From positions 1 through 51,909 of the forward strand of contig CAKTCT010000018.1 in the NCBI GenBank assembly GCA_934539585.1: DNA of 51,909 nucleotides, read 5' to 3'. Below the pieces are notes generated by a model, which saw nothing but the letters and a program-made list of their open reading frames with translations, made no database searches and was not told the DNA's origin. The position numbers were made by a program, and so were the translations under genes. This document shows positions 40,402 through 49,609 of the stretch, one piece after another. Numbering within the stretch: the first letter of the stretch is position 1; every line of letters starts with the position of its first letter. The stretch is from an uncultured Oscillospiraceae bacterium (lineage in GTDB: Bacteria > Bacillota > Clostridia > Oscillospirales > Ruminococcaceae).

Positions 40402-41739
40402 TCACGCCTGGTCGATGTGGAGATATGCGCCGCGGCGGAGGAGGCTCTCCTGGAGAGCGGAAACGTCCACTCGATGGATGTCCGGGAGTTCCATGGCAGC
40501 GGCCTGAGCGGCGGCAGCTCCGGCGGCCTCCCCGGTGACAAGACAGGGCGGCATGACCCGGACGGACCCGTTGACGGCGTGGTCGCTTCCGATGCACCGG
40601 CCCGCCACCAGGACGTTTGCAAGCCCCACAGGCGACAGGCTGCGGTAGGGGATTCCAAAGCTTTCCCCGGCCTTGTAGGTCTCGTACCGGTCTGAGGGTT
40701 CCACACCCTTTTCCCGGTCCTTGGAGGTGGGATGGGTGTCCACGCAGTAGCTGCTGCGGCCGATCTCATCGGGGAAAGAGCGGCGGGCCGCATAATCCTC
40801 CGCTGTCAGATTGTAGTCGCAGAGGACCCGGCGGCTCTCCCGTACCCCCATCAAAGCGCCGGTCTGGGCCACATAGGCGTTTCCGAAAGCCGCAGGGGCG
40901 TATTTCCGAAGCCCCTTGCAGAACTGCTCCGCCATTTTCCGGCCCTGGATCAGGGCGGCGGAGACGGCTTCGGGGTCCCCGGAGTCCAGCTCGTAAATAT
41001 GCCCGGCGTTGAATCCCACGGCGTCGGGACTGATGGCATCGGTGCAGACGAAATTGTCGGTGATCAGATCAAGCTCCGGGTCGTCCCGAAGCTGCTTGGC
41101 GGGGCCGCCCATAGTCCAGCGGAATTCGAAAAGGTAGGCGTAGATGTCCGTATTGCCTAGAACGAAGCAGTGAGTAGAGGGCTGGACCAGTCCGTCGCCG
41201 TCGCCGCTTTCATACTGAGCTCCAGCCTGAACTGCCAGATCGGCGTCGCCGGTGCAGTCTACGAAAACCTTGGCTTTGTAGGCTGAAAGCCCGCTTTTGT
41301 TGGCCGTCAGCACTGCGGATACCCGGCCCTTTTCCTCAAAAACGCCGCAGAGGGTCGTCTGGAACAGCACTTTTGCTCCGGCGGAAGTGACCAGATCGTC
41401 ATAGACGCGCTTGAGGACCTCGGCGTTGATGCCAACCCAGTCTACCCGCTCGCTGTCGTGGGGAAGGGCGGCCCGGCTCTTGCGGAAGACCTCCTCCGCG
41501 AGGCCCCGGTAGATGATTTTTTCCTGGTCAGAGAAGGGGCACCAGCCGGGAACCAGTCCCATGGTGCCCATGCCGCCCAAAGCGGCGGTGGACTCGATGA
41601 GAAGGGTGCGTTTCCCCTCCCGGGCGCTGGCTGCGGCTGCGGTGCAGCCGGAGGGGCCGCCGCCTACGACGATGACATCGTATTCCCCCCGGACGGGGAC
41701 GCTCTGCTTCAACGCAATGGTTTCAGAGGGCTTGTTCAT
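40402..41739 (-). CDS. FAD-dependent oxidoreductase (FAD_oxidored family)
   Basis: 445 residues. The N-terminal dinucleotide fold is YDVIVVGGGPSGCTAA (G26-G31), followed by ESTAALGGMGT. A second FAD contact is VFVDCTGDADLAVQAGA. The C-terminal VLVAGRCIGSDHAVNGSVRVMP and TGEAAGAAAAQA segments close the flavin site. This family recurs in polysaccharide-utilisation clusters with unknown substrates; oxidation of a sugar hydroxyl is a reasonable hypothesis. ATG 41739 has AAAGGCGG upstream. It follows a terminator-like hairpin after the binding-protein gene, so expression may be lower. Confidence 0.88.
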   Translation of the reverse strand: MNKPSETIALKQSVPVRGEYDVIVVGGGPSGCTAAAASAREGKRTLLIESTAALGGMGTMGLVPGWCPFSDQEKIIYRGLAEEVFRKSRAALPHDSERVDWVGINAEVLKRVYDDLVTSAGAKVLFQTTLCGVFEEKGRVSAVLTANKSGLSAYKAKVFVDCTGDADLAVQAGAQYESGDGDGLVQPSTHCFVLGNTDIYAYLFEFRWTMGGPAKQLRDDPELDLITDNFVCTDAISPDAVGFNAGHIYELDSGDPEAVSAALIQGRKMAEQFCKGLRKYAPAAFGNAYVAQTGALMGVRESRRVLCDYNLTAEDYAARRSFPDEIGRSSYCVDTHPTSKDREKGVEPSDRYETYKAGESFGIPYRSLSPVGLANVLVAGRCIGSDHAVNGSVRVMPPCLVTGEAAGAAAAQAAAMELPDIHRVDVSALQESLLRRGAYLHIDQA

Positions 41740-41759
41740 GATAAAAACCGCCTTTCGAT

Positions 41760-41792
41760 AAAAAATTGCCGGCCGCTTGGACACGGCCGGCA
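41760..41792 (-). terminator. attenuating terminator after the locus B binding protein
   Basis: On the minus strand TGCCGGCCG pairs with CGGCCGGCA and is followed by ATTTTTT. It lies between the binding-protein stop (41806) and the FAD gene. Partial read-through would give high binding-protein and low enzyme expression. Confidence 0.8.
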
Positions 41793-41805
41793 GTAGGAAA
41801 AGGGA

Positions 41806-43491
41806 TTACTTGGAAAGAGCCGCCGCTTCTTCCAGATAACGGCTGTAAGCCGCCTGATAAGCCCCCAGGACTTCGTTCAGGTGCATATCGGTGATTTGCT
41901 TTACATAGGCGTTCCAATCGTCATCGTTGTCGATGTCGTAGCCGGATTCGCCGGTGACGAACTTGACGTTGGCACCGCTGGCAGTGGAGTTGATGTCCGC
42001 CAGATAGGTGGAAACAATCTCGCTTTCCTCGTCGGTGAGGGTCAGGTTGTTGACATTGAAGGCCACGTCCACCTGGACGGTGTCGAAGGTCTTCTTGTTG
42101 GCCGTCTGATACTGGTACTGGGTGTACGTGCCCTCATCGGGAGCAATGACCTTCTGCCAGACGATGCTCAGGCCGCTGGAGAAGCCGGTCTGGCTGTCAC
42201 CGTCGCCCAGCATGCGGTAGGTGGTCTTGGCTTCGTCGGCGTATTCCCAGTCAACGCCTTGCTGGCCCAGCCAGGCGGAGATGCCCCACAGGCCGTCGGC
42301 CAGAGGATGCTCCTCGTCGGCGTAAAGGCCGTCCAGCCAGGTGATGACGATGTCCAGATACTCGCTCTTGGGGTTGATGGCGGTATTGGACGCCGCGCCG
42401 ACGCCGGCGTAAGAGGTGTGGGGAGTGTTATAGTACTCCGAGGTCAGAGGCGGCAGAACGCCCACGTTCCACTTGCCCTGATCGGCGAAATCGTCCATGG
42501 AGAAGTTATAAAGCTCCACGTCGGTGACGATGGAATTCCGGGACTTGACCGCAGCCACGTTGGCCGTCTGGTCGGAGGAGAAGCAGTTGGGGTCAAAGAG
42601 GCCGTTGGCATAGCACTTCCGAAGGAAGCTGACGTAGTGACGGTACTGGTCGCTGGTCCGGACGTACTCCACGGTCTTTCCGTCGCCGGTGTCGAAGCCG
42701 CTGAAATTGTTCAGGGGGCCGAAAGCGGTGAAGATGGACTTGGTGCTCATGGCCACGCCGCCCCACTGGGTCCGGGCTGCGTAGAAGTCGGGGTTATCGG
42801 CGCCGAACTTTTCCTGGGCGGCCGCCATCATGTCATAAAGCTCGTCTACCGTAGTGGGAAGATTGCCCTTTTCCTCGGAGTACCCCAGCTCCTCGGCCAT
42901 GTCGATGTAGTAGCTGATGCCCATCTGGCCGAAGCCAGAGTAGGTGAAGGTGTAGGTGGGGAAGGCATAGAGCTTGCCGTCGGTGCTGGTGTAGACCTTG
43001 GCGTTTTCAGAGGGGTAAACTGCCATGACCCGGGCTAGGTTGGGGAGCTTGTCCATGTTCTGGGCAAGGTCCAGGAAGTAGCCCGCATCGCCGTACTTGA
43101 GCAGGTCCGACTTGGATACGCCGCTGCCCAGGAACAGGAAGTCCGGCAGCGTGTCGCTGGAGACGGCCAGCTGGACCGCTTGGGCCCACTCCGGCTGGAT
43201 CTGCCATTCCACGTGGACGTTGGTCAGGTCCTCGTACTTCTGGATGAAGGAACGGGAATCCAGCTCCTCCTGGTCCCAGCCCCAGTCGGGAAGATAGGCT
43301 TTCAGGGTGATCTTCTCCTCGGACAGGGGATAGGTGGACTTCTCCGTCTCAGACGCCGCAGAGGACGCGGATGAAGCCTGGGAGGGCTCGCTGACAGGCG
43401 TAGAGCTTTCCCCGCCGCCGCAGGCGGTCAGACCGGCCAGAAGAAGGGCGGCCAGCGCCAGGGACATGAGTTTGGTTTTCACGTTGCGCAT
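41806..43491 (-). CDS. extracellular solute-binding lipoprotein of importer B
   Basis: 561 residues. The lipoprotein signal ends LAGLTAC (C about 24), followed by a Ser/Glu-rich tether. The fold is the large family-1 type, with EEKITLKAYLPDWGWDQEEL near the start and LPDFLFLGSGVSKSDLLKYGD further on. It should capture the glycoside substrate for the two permeases transcribed just before it. ATG 43491 follows GGAGG. It is unlike the locus A binding protein in detail, suggesting a different ligand. Confidence 0.93.
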   Translation of the reverse strand: MRNVKTKLMSLALAALLLAGLTACGGGESSTPVSEPSQASSASSAASETEKSTYPLSEEKITLKAYLPDWGWDQEELDSRSFIQKYEDLTNVHVEWQIQPEWAQAVQLAVSSDTLPDFLFLGSGVSKSDLLKYGDAGYFLDLAQNMDKLPNLARVMAVYPSENAKVYTSTDGKLYAFPTYTFTYSGFGQMGISYYIDMAEELGYSEEKGNLPTTVDELYDMMAAAQEKFGADNPDFYAARTQWGGVAMSTKSIFTAFGPLNNFSGFDTGDGKTVEYVRTSDQYRHYVSFLRKCYANGLFDPNCFSSDQTANVAAVKSRNSIVTDVELYNFSMDDFADQGKWNVGVLPPLTSEYYNTPHTSYAGVGAASNTAINPKSEYLDIVITWLDGLYADEEHPLADGLWGISAWLGQQGVDWEYADEAKTTYRMLGDGDSQTGFSSGLSIVWQKVIAPDEGTYTQYQYQTANKKTFDTVQVDVAFNVNNLTLTDEESEIVSTYLADINSTASGANVKFVTGESGYDIDNDDDWNAYVKQITDMHLNEVLGAYQAAYSRYLEEAAALSK

Positions 43492-43564
43492 GTTTTTTCC
43501 TCCAATCATTTTCTATCTGATTATACCACCGGAATTCCCGGCGGCACAATAAGATTCTTTTTCC

Positions 43565-44464
43565 TCAGCCCTTGACTGAGCCGACCATCAGGCCTTTTTC
43601 GAAGAATTTCTGCATGATGGGGTACAGGATCATCAAAGGCACGGTGGAAACGATGATCACCGCGTATTTCAGCAGATTTGCCAGGTGCAGGTTCCGCAGA
43701 TACTGCTCGGTGCTGACGCTGAAAGCATCGTTGGAAAGCTGCTCTGCCTTGGAAAGGATATTCCGCAGAAAGAGGGCCAGGGGCCATTTTTCCTGGGAGT
43801 TGTTCAGGTAGACCAAGGCGGCGGTGTACCCGTTCCACTGGCCCACCACGCAGTAAAGGACCAGCACCCCCAGAACGGATTTGGACAGGGGCAGCACAAT
43901 GGTGGTGAAGATGCGGAAGTTGCTGGCCCCGTCGATGATGGCGGCCTCCTCCAGTTCCGGGGAAATGGAGCTGGAAAAGAAGGTCCGGGCCAGGATCAGG
44001 TTGTAGGAGCCCACGCCGCAGGTGAGGATGAGAACCCACCAGCTGTTGAGCAAATGGAGGTTGCGGATGTTCAGGTAGGTGGGGATCATGCCGCCTCCGA
44101 AAAACATCGGCACTACCACCAGGAACATGAAGAAGGCGCGCCCTCGCAGCCGCTTTTTTGATAAGGCGTAGGCCGCAGGCACCGTGAGGAACAGGGACCA
44201 GAGTGTGCCGCCTACGGCGTAGAAAATGGTGTTGCGGTAGCCGATCCAGATGCTTTTGTTCCGGAAAACCTCCAGATAGGCGTCCAGGGTCAGGCCCCTG
44301 GGGTAGAAAAGCACCTGGCCGGTGGCCACCAGGGTGGGGTCGGAAAAGGAGGCAATGATAATGAAGTACAGAGGGTACGCGACAATGAGCAGGAACAGGG
44401 TGAGAATGACGAGAATCACGGCGTTGAACACCCGGTCGGCAAGGGTCTCTTTGATGGCGGCCAT
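43565..44464 (-). CDS. YtcP/LplC-type permease of importer B
   Basis: 299 residues, six predicted helices, EAA loop EEAAIIDGASNFRIFTTIVLP and the ending QKFFEKGLMVGSVKG. It begins 15 bases after the upstream permease. It pairs with the LplB-type subunit; no ATPase subunit is encoded nearby. Confidence 0.94.
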   Translation of the reverse strand: MAAIKETLADRVFNAVILVILTLFLLIVAYPLYFIIIASFSDPTLVATGQVLFYPRGLTLDAYLEVFRNKSIWIGYRNTIFYAVGGTLWSLFLTVPAAYALSKKRLRGRAFFMFLVVVPMFFGGGMIPTYLNIRNLHLLNSWWVLILTCGVGSYNLILARTFFSSSISPELEEAAIIDGASNFRIFTTIVLPLSKSVLGVLVLYCVVGQWNGYTAALVYLNNSQEKWPLALFLRNILSKAEQLSNDAFSVSTEQYLRNLHLANLLKYAVIIVSTVPLMILYPIMQKFFEKGLMVGSVKG

Positions 44465-44479
44465 TGCGGTCCTCCTTTC

Positions 44480-45445
44480 TTACAGGAAGGAAATCTCGGT
44501 GGTTTTCCGGGAAATCCAGTTGACAGTGACGAGTACAAAGAAGTTGATAACGGTGTTGAACAGCCCGATGGCAGTGGTCAGGCTGTATTTCCCGCCCAGA
44601 AGGCCCTGTTCGTAGGTGTAGGTGGAGATTACCCGGGAGACTTCCAGGTTCATGTCGTTCTGGAGCATGTAGATCTTTTCAAAAGAGGTGCCCAGGATGC
44701 CGCCGCAGCTCATAATCAGGGTGATCATAATAGTGGGGAGAATCATGGGAATGTTGATGTGCCAGATCCGCTGCATCCTGGTGGCGCCGTCGATGAGGGC
44801 GGCCTCGTGAAGGGCCGGGTCCACCCCGGACAGGGCCGAAAGGTAGATGATGCAGCTCCATCCGGTGCCTTGCCAGACGCCGGACCAGACGTACAGATGC
44901 TTAAAGGCGGTCTTGGAGATCAGAATGTTGCCGATGTCCACCCCCAACTGCTTCAGAAAGAGAACGATGGGGCCGTAGCTGGGGTTAAAAAACAGAATGA
45001 TCATGCCGCAGAGCACGACGGTGGAGATAAAATTCGGCGCGTAGGTCACCGTCTGGACGATTTTCTTGTAGCGCTCGCTTTTCAGCTCGTTGAGCATCAG
45101 GGCAAAGAGAATGGGCAGCGGGAATCCGGCCACGATGCCGTAGACCGAAAGGGTCAGGGTGTTCCGGATCATGGGCCAGAACAACGGGGAGTTCAAATAA
45201 ATCTTGAAGTACTTGAGTCCCACCCACTTGGCCTGATCGATGGCAAGCCCCGGGGTGTAGTCCCGGAAGGCGATCTGGATTCCGTAAATCGGAATATAGT
45301 GGAAGATGATGAGCCAGATAATGGCGGGAGCCAATAGAATGTAAAGCTGGCGGTCCCGCCAGACATCCCGGCCCAGCCGCCGGAGGGCAGCCTTGCTTCG
45401 TCCCGGGGATTTTGCGGCGGACCGGGCTGCGGTATCCATTGCCAT
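44480..45445 (-). CDS. LplB-type permease of importer B
   Basis: 321 residues from ATG 45445, chosen because GAAAGGA lies about ten bases upstream; the longer in-frame extension runs across the divergent promoter region. Six predicted helices, FHYIPIYGIQIAFRDYTPG early on, and the EAA loop HEAALIDGATRMQRIWHIN. It is the first gene of the minus-strand operon 45445-35256, driven by the promoter at 45515-45543. Confidence 0.93.
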   Translation of the reverse strand: MAMDTAARSAAKSPGRSKAALRRLGRDVWRDRQLYILLAPAIIWLIIFHYIPIYGIQIAFRDYTPGLAIDQAKWVGLKYFKIYLNSPLFWPMIRNTLTLSVYGIVAGFPLPILFALMLNELKSERYKKIVQTVTYAPNFISTVVLCGMIILFFNPSYGPIVLFLKQLGVDIGNILISKTAFKHLYVWSGVWQGTGWSCIIYLSALSGVDPALHEAALIDGATRMQRIWHINIPMILPTIMITLIMSCGGILGTSFEKIYMLQNDMNLEVSRVISTYTYEQGLLGGKYSLTTAIGLFNTVINFFVLVTVNWISRKTTEISFL

Positions 45446-45514
45446 ACGCACAACATCCTTTCTGCGGAGCCTGCGGCGAGGGGAAGGCTCCGGCTGTGGA
45501 ATTTCGATGGCTTG

Positions 45515-45543
45515 ATTATAGCATGGGGTTCGGGCAAGGACAA
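45515..45543 (-). promoter_or_regulatory. promoter of the locus B operon
   Basis: Minus-strand TTGTCC (45543-45538) and TATAAT (45520-45515) are 17 bases apart. The -35 is imperfect, consistent with need for the divergent AraC-type activator. The leader is about 65 bases. Confidence 0.7.
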
Positions 45544-45647
45544 GCCGCAGCTTTTTGTGAGAAGGATGTGACTTTTTGCGGAAAATTTCTTGCAAAAAAT
45601 CACAAATTCCATGCAAAAAGCCGCAAGAAACCGTTGTGTGAAACGGA

Positions 45648-45676
45648 TTGACGGCTTTTTCGATTTGCGCTATAAT
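45648..45676 (+). promoter_or_regulatory. promoter of the AraC-type sensor gene
   Basis: TTGACG at 45648-45653 and TATAAT at 45671-45676 are 17 bases apart. Together with the opposite promoter it explains the 286-bp divergent gap. Confidence 0.85.
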
Positions 45677-45731
45677 GTTTTTGAAGAATTTTGCCTGCGT
45701 CCCCGCAAAAATTCCCCGGGAGGTGACCGCC

Positions 45732-47879
45732 ATGAAAAAGCGCCAGAAGCGCCCCTTCTTGATCAAGCTGATCAGCACCATCGGATTGCTTATCTGCGTG
45801 CCGGTCCTGCTCATGCAGTTTTTCACTGCCTGGAACGCCTATCAGAAAATCGGCCAGGAAAAGCAGTCCTTCGATACCTCTACCTCGGGGATGATCGCAT
45901 CTCAGTTTTTCGCCCAGCTGGATACCCTCCAGGACCTGGCCCGTGCCACTGCGTCGGACAGCAGCGTTCTGCGGTTCGTCAACAGCGGTACGCCCTACTC
46001 GGTCTATATGGCCAAGGAATCCTTGCAAACCCTGAAAGGCAGCGTACCCATAGCGGAGAAGGTGGGCCTCTATTATAAGGGAGGGGACATGGTCCTCTGC
46101 AACAAATACGCCTACCCCCTGGAGCAGTTTTGCCAGGTTCTGGGCGGCTTTGACGATGGAAAAAGCCGGCGCTTGCTGGAATGTTTCCGCACGGAGCAGG
46201 CCGGGACGCAGTTTTTCTCCACCGATTCCCTGGTGGGCGACCGGGAGAACGCGTCTCTGTTCGTCTTTCTGCCGGTCCATGTGCTGAGTTACAGCGAATT
46301 TGACGGCGTGGTTTTTTATGAACTGCCCCACCGCCAGGTAACGGCCAGCCTCTACGCCGCCACTTTTTCGGACCAGTGGGACTTCGTCCTCACCCAGGAG
46401 GGCGGAAACGTCCTGTACAGCAACCTGACCGACGCCTCCTTATTGGACGACGCCGACTTTGAGAGCTTTTTAAGCGGCAGCGGCAAGGAACTTCCTACCG
46501 TGACCTGGAGCAACAGCCAGTACGCCGGCTATCGCTGGGAGGACCCCAGCGGCCGCCTGACCTTTTTCGCCATCCTCTCTCAGTCCGAGTATCAGAAAAA
46601 CGTGTCGGAGTTTTACCGCTCCATGATCCGGGTACTTCTGGTCACAGCCCTTTGCACGGTGCTTCTGCTGGCCCTGACGGTGTACATCAACTATGCGCCC
46701 CTGAACCGCCTGGTGAAGCAGATGCCCAAAGACGACTCCTGGGCCGGAGAATTGGCCGGGATCGAATCCCACCTGGTGGACCTGGACCGGCAGTTCTCGG
46801 ACCAAAAGCTGCAATTCATGGACTGCCTGCTGGGCGCTATGCTGTTCGGCGCACCGGTGAACCGGCGGCTGATCCAGGCGGTCATGCCGGAGAAAAGCAT
46901 CCGCAGCGTCTGCGTGGTTTCGGCGGACTGTGCCAATCTGGACAACCGCCAGGCCATCGTTATGATCCAGCGGCTCCAGGAGGAGACCGGCTGGCAGACC
47001 TTCATCACCGGCATCCCGGACAAACCCTTCACCATTTTTATCGTCGTTTCTTCCGGAGAGCTCTGGCTGGAAACGCTGCGGGAACGGTTGGAGGAAGCCC
47101 TGGACCAATGTCTTGACCAGGTCCCCCGGCTGGGCTTCGGGGAAATTCTGACGGACATTTCCCAGATTCAGCGCTCCTACCTCAGCTCCCAGCACGCCCT
47201 GGAGACCCTGGTCCCCCAGCAGACCCCGGACCGGGAGGAAACTTTAAAGCAGAACACCGACCTCTTTCTTCAGGCCCTCGGTGACGGCGACGAGGACGGC
47301 GTCCGCCGGACCCTGGCCCGGAGCTTCGACGTCATCCGCTCCGCCCTGTCCTTGTCGTCGGAGCGGTATCACTGCTACCGGCTGTTGATCTCCTTTTTAA
47401 ACTACCTGGAAGCCAACGGCCTGCCCCTTTCCGGAGAGGAACGGGAGTCGCTCTTTAGCTTTTCCGCCGCCGGGGACCTCCAGGAGATGCTCCTGAAAAA
47501 AGCGGAGGCCCTCTGTCGGGAAAGGGCCCGTCCGGACTCCACCCAGGAGCTCTGCCGGAACATGGTCCGGTATATCGACGAGAATCTCTCCAACCCGGAC
47601 CTGTGCCTTTTGGAAATCGCGGAGCATTTCTCCCAGTCCATCTACATCGTCAGCCGGATGCTGAAAAACTACCTGGGCATCGGCTTCAAAGAGTACCTCA
47701 GCGCCAAGCGGGTTCAGTATGCGGCCAATCTCCTGCGGGGCACCCGGTATTCTGTGACCAGGATCGCGGAAATGGCCGGATTCTCCAACGCGGCGTATTT
47801 TTCCAATGTCTTTAAAGCCCAATACGGCACCAGCCCCAACGCCTACCGCAAGCAAGGGGCGGAATCGGAGGAACGATGA
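45732..47879 (+). CDS. membrane-bound AraC-family regulator with extracellular sensor domain (YesS/YtdP-like)
   Basis: 715 residues. A first membrane helix lies at about 9-31. An extracellular cache-like region spans about 32-295, and a second helix about 297-319. A long cytoplasmic middle part follows. The AraC HTH pair at about 612-710 reads LCLLEIAEHFSQSIYIVSRM, then SVTRIAEMAGFSNAAYFSNVF. Such one-component sensors read an extracellular sugar and activate an adjacent importer operon. ATG 45732 follows GGGAGG; the in-frame extension overlaps the promoter. Its stop overlaps the start of the next gene. Confidence 0.92.
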   Translation: MKKRQKRPFLIKLISTIGLLICVPVLLMQFFTAWNAYQKIGQEKQSFDTSTSGMIASQFFAQLDTLQDLARATASDSSVLRFVNSGTPYSVYMAKESLQTLKGSVPIAEKVGLYYKGGDMVLCNKYAYPLEQFCQVLGGFDDGKSRRLLECFRTEQAGTQFFSTDSLVGDRENASLFVFLPVHVLSYSEFDGVVFYELPHRQVTASLYAATFSDQWDFVLTQEGGNVLYSNLTDASLLDDADFESFLSGSGKELPTVTWSNSQYAGYRWEDPSGRLTFFAILSQSEYQKNVSEFYRSMIRVLLVTALCTVLLLALTVYINYAPLNRLVKQMPKDDSWAGELAGIESHLVDLDRQFSDQKLQFMDCLLGAMLFGAPVNRRLIQAVMPEKSIRSVCVVSADCANLDNRQAIVMIQRLQEETGWQTFITGIPDKPFTIFIVVSSGELWLETLRERLEEALDQCLDQVPRLGFGEILTDISQIQRSYLSSQHALETLVPQQTPDREETLKQNTDLFLQALGDGDEDGVRRTLARSFDVIRSALSLSSERYHCYRLLISFLNYLEANGLPLSGEERESLFSFSAAGDLQEMLLKKAEALCRERARPDSTQELCRNMVRYIDENLSNPDLCLLEIAEHFSQSIYIVSRMLKNYLGIGFKEYLSAKRVQYAANLLRGTRYSVTRIAEMAGFSNAAYFSNVFKAQYGTSPNAYRKQGAESEER

Positions 47880-48694
47880 AATTTTTGTACCCAGGGTTCC
47901 GGAACCGGGCCCTGACCTTCAGCTATGACGACGCCACGGTGGAGGATATCCGCCTGGCGGACCTGTTCCGGAAGTACCGGCTCCAGGCCACCTTTAACCT
48001 GAACAGCGGCCTCTGGGAGCACTGCGACCGCTTCGACCACGGCGGGTATCCGGTGGTTCACCGCCGCATGGCCGCCAGCCTGGCCCCGGAGGTTTATCGG
48101 GGCTTCGAGACGGCCTGCCACGGCGTCCTCCACCAGAATTTCACCTTGCTTTCCGAGGACGCCTTCCGTGCGGAGACTGCGGGGGATCGGGACGCTCTGA
48201 CGGCGCTTTTTGGCACGGTCCCCCAGGGCATCGCCTACCCCTGCGGCTGCTGGGATTGGGAGACCGTCCGGCGGCTCCGGAGCCTGGGCTTCCGCTACGC
48301 CAGGACCGTAGAGGATACCAGGAGCTTCACCCTCCCGGAGGACTTCCTGGCCTGGCATCCCACCTGCCACGACCACGACCCGGAGCTTCCCCGGCTCATC
48401 CGGGATTTTCTGGCGGACCCGGCGGGGGAGCTGCCCCTTCTCTACATCTGGGGCCACTCCTTCGAGCTGGAAAAGCCCGACGCCGACCGCTGGGCCCAGC
48501 TGAAGGAGACCTGCCGCCGGCTGGCGGGCCGGGAGGACACCTGGTACGCGGACAACGGCTCCATCTGCCGCTACGTGGAGGCCGTCCGGGCCGCCCGGAA
48601 CGCCGGGGTCAACGGAACCGGCGAGACCCTCTGGGCCCTGGCTGGGGACCGCCCCACCCTCTGGAAGCCCGGCGGGCCCCGTCCGGAAATATAA
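47876..48694 (+). CDS. NodB-like polysaccharide deacetylase, cytoplasmic
   Basis: 272 residues. It opens with RALTFSYDDATVED (catalytic acid and metal Asp), then TFNLNSGLWE, a histidine block FETACHGVLHQNF, and YPCGCWDWETV. It belongs to the NodB/CE4 superfamily, but the metal triad spacing differs from PdaA-type enzymes. No signal peptide, so it should act on imported or internal substrate. It starts inside the regulator stop (ATGA), so it is co-translated with the sensor. Deacetylation of an N-acetyl sugar in the imported glycan is an inference. Confidence 0.86.
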   Translation: MKFLYPGFRNRALTFSYDDATVEDIRLADLFRKYRLQATFNLNSGLWEHCDRFDHGGYPVVHRRMAASLAPEVYRGFETACHGVLHQNFTLLSEDAFRAETAGDRDALTALFGTVPQGIAYPCGCWDWETVRRLRSLGFRYARTVEDTRSFTLPEDFLAWHPTCHDHDPELPRLIRDFLADPAGELPLLYIWGHSFELEKPDADRWAQLKETCRRLAGREDTWYADNGSICRYVEAVRAARNAGVNGTGETLWALAGDRPTLWKPGGPRPEI

Positions 48695-48698
48695 AAAA

Positions 48699-48726
48699 TC
48701 CCGGCGTCCGCCCACAGACGCCGGGA
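48699..48726 (-). terminator. terminator for the kinase gene
   Basis: A ten-pair stem (TCCCGGCGTC with GACGCCGGGA) on the minus strand is followed by TTTTTTAT. It lies four bases from the 48731 gene end and just past the opposite deacetylase stop. Confidence 0.85.
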
Positions 48727-48730
48727 CCGT

Positions 48731-49600
48731 TTATCGGAGCCTTTGGGCCAGCTCCCGGGCCATTTTTAGGTAGAATCCGCACCGCTCCCGGCATTCCTCC
48801 CGGTCGTCGGGGTAGCGGTTCCAGATCATGACCCACTCGCAGGATTCGTAGAACAGGAACAGGTCCAGGTCCCGGCGGTACTCCTCATAGGAAATCCCCT
48901 TTTTCGCCGGGAGCTGCCGGTAGTAGTACTCCACGGCGAAATCCCGGTCCTCCCGGGTCAGATAGAACAGCGCGCCGGGGTCCTCCACGCCGTGGGCGAT
49001 GAGCCGGGCCAGGGAGGTCAGGTAGGGCAGCTCCCCGGCGTACTCCCAGTCGATGAGGACGGCCCGTTCCCCGTTGTCCAGGACGTTGAAGGGCAGCAGG
49101 TCGTCGTGGCAGAGGGTCCGGGGAATGGCCGCATACCGCTCCAGAAAGCGGCGGTAGACCCCTTCCAGCTCCGGGTCCGCCAGATACTTTCCCCGGCGCT
49201 CCCGGTCAGGGAGGCTCTTTTGGTAGGAGTAGGCGGCCTCCCGGCGGTCCGGGTCCTCCCAGAACCGGTCCTGGAGAAAGACCAGGGCATCCAACGCCCG
49301 GACCAGGGCCGGCCGGCTGCATTTGCAGAGGCTGTCCCCAGGGAAAAATTCCGTCAGGAACCAGGCGCTCCCCTCCGCCTCCGTTTCGCCGCAGAGCCGG
49401 GGAACTCCCCGGTCCAGCCCCCGGAAAAAGCGATCGTAGACCTCCAGCTCATACTCCTTGGCCTTTTTGAGGACGTAGGAGCCCCCGCCGGAAACCACCT
49501 TCCAGACCTCGTACTCCCCGCCGTCCTCCTCGTGGAGAAAGGGAACCGGCTCCCCGTCGGGAGCGACCCCCAGCTTTTTCAGAATGTCGGTGCAGTTCAT
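48731..49600 (-). CDS. APH/choline-kinase family phosphotransferase
   Basis: 289 residues with the kinase catalytic loop CHDDLLPFNVL (D167 as base, N172 metal ligand) and the second metal aspartate in LIDWEYAGE (D184). An upstream lysine lies in SYVLKKAKEYE. The family phosphorylates aminoglycosides, choline, ethanolamine or sugars; the WEYAG form is common in choline/ethanolamine kinases. The substrate is not assignable, and resistance should not be assumed. It begins nine bases after the YbaK-like gene and is cotranscribed with it. Confidence 0.86.
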   Translation of the reverse strand: MNCTDILKKLGVAPDGEPVPFLHEEDGGEYEVWKVVSGGGSYVLKKAKEYELEVYDRFFRGLDRGVPRLCGETEAEGSAWFLTEFFPGDSLCKCSRPALVRALDALVFLQDRFWEDPDRREAAYSYQKSLPDRERRGKYLADPELEGVYRRFLERYAAIPRTLCHDDLLPFNVLDNGERAVLIDWEYAGELPYLTSLARLIAHGVEDPGALFYLTREDRDFAVEYYYRQLPAKKGISYEEYRRDLDLFLFYESCEWVMIWNRYPDDREECRERCGFYLKMARELAQRLR

Positions 49601-49609
49601 AACGCCTCC

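Noticed and set aside
35256..48694. capsule or poly-gamma-glutamate locus because of the CapA-like gene
   Set aside because: No glycosyltransferases, polymerase, flippase or other pgs genes are present. The surrounding genes are importer and glycoside-breakdown genes.
48731..49600. aminoglycoside resistance gene
   Set aside because: The APH fold alone does not show drug specificity. The WEYAG motif and operon with a tRNA-editing enzyme favour a metabolic kinase.
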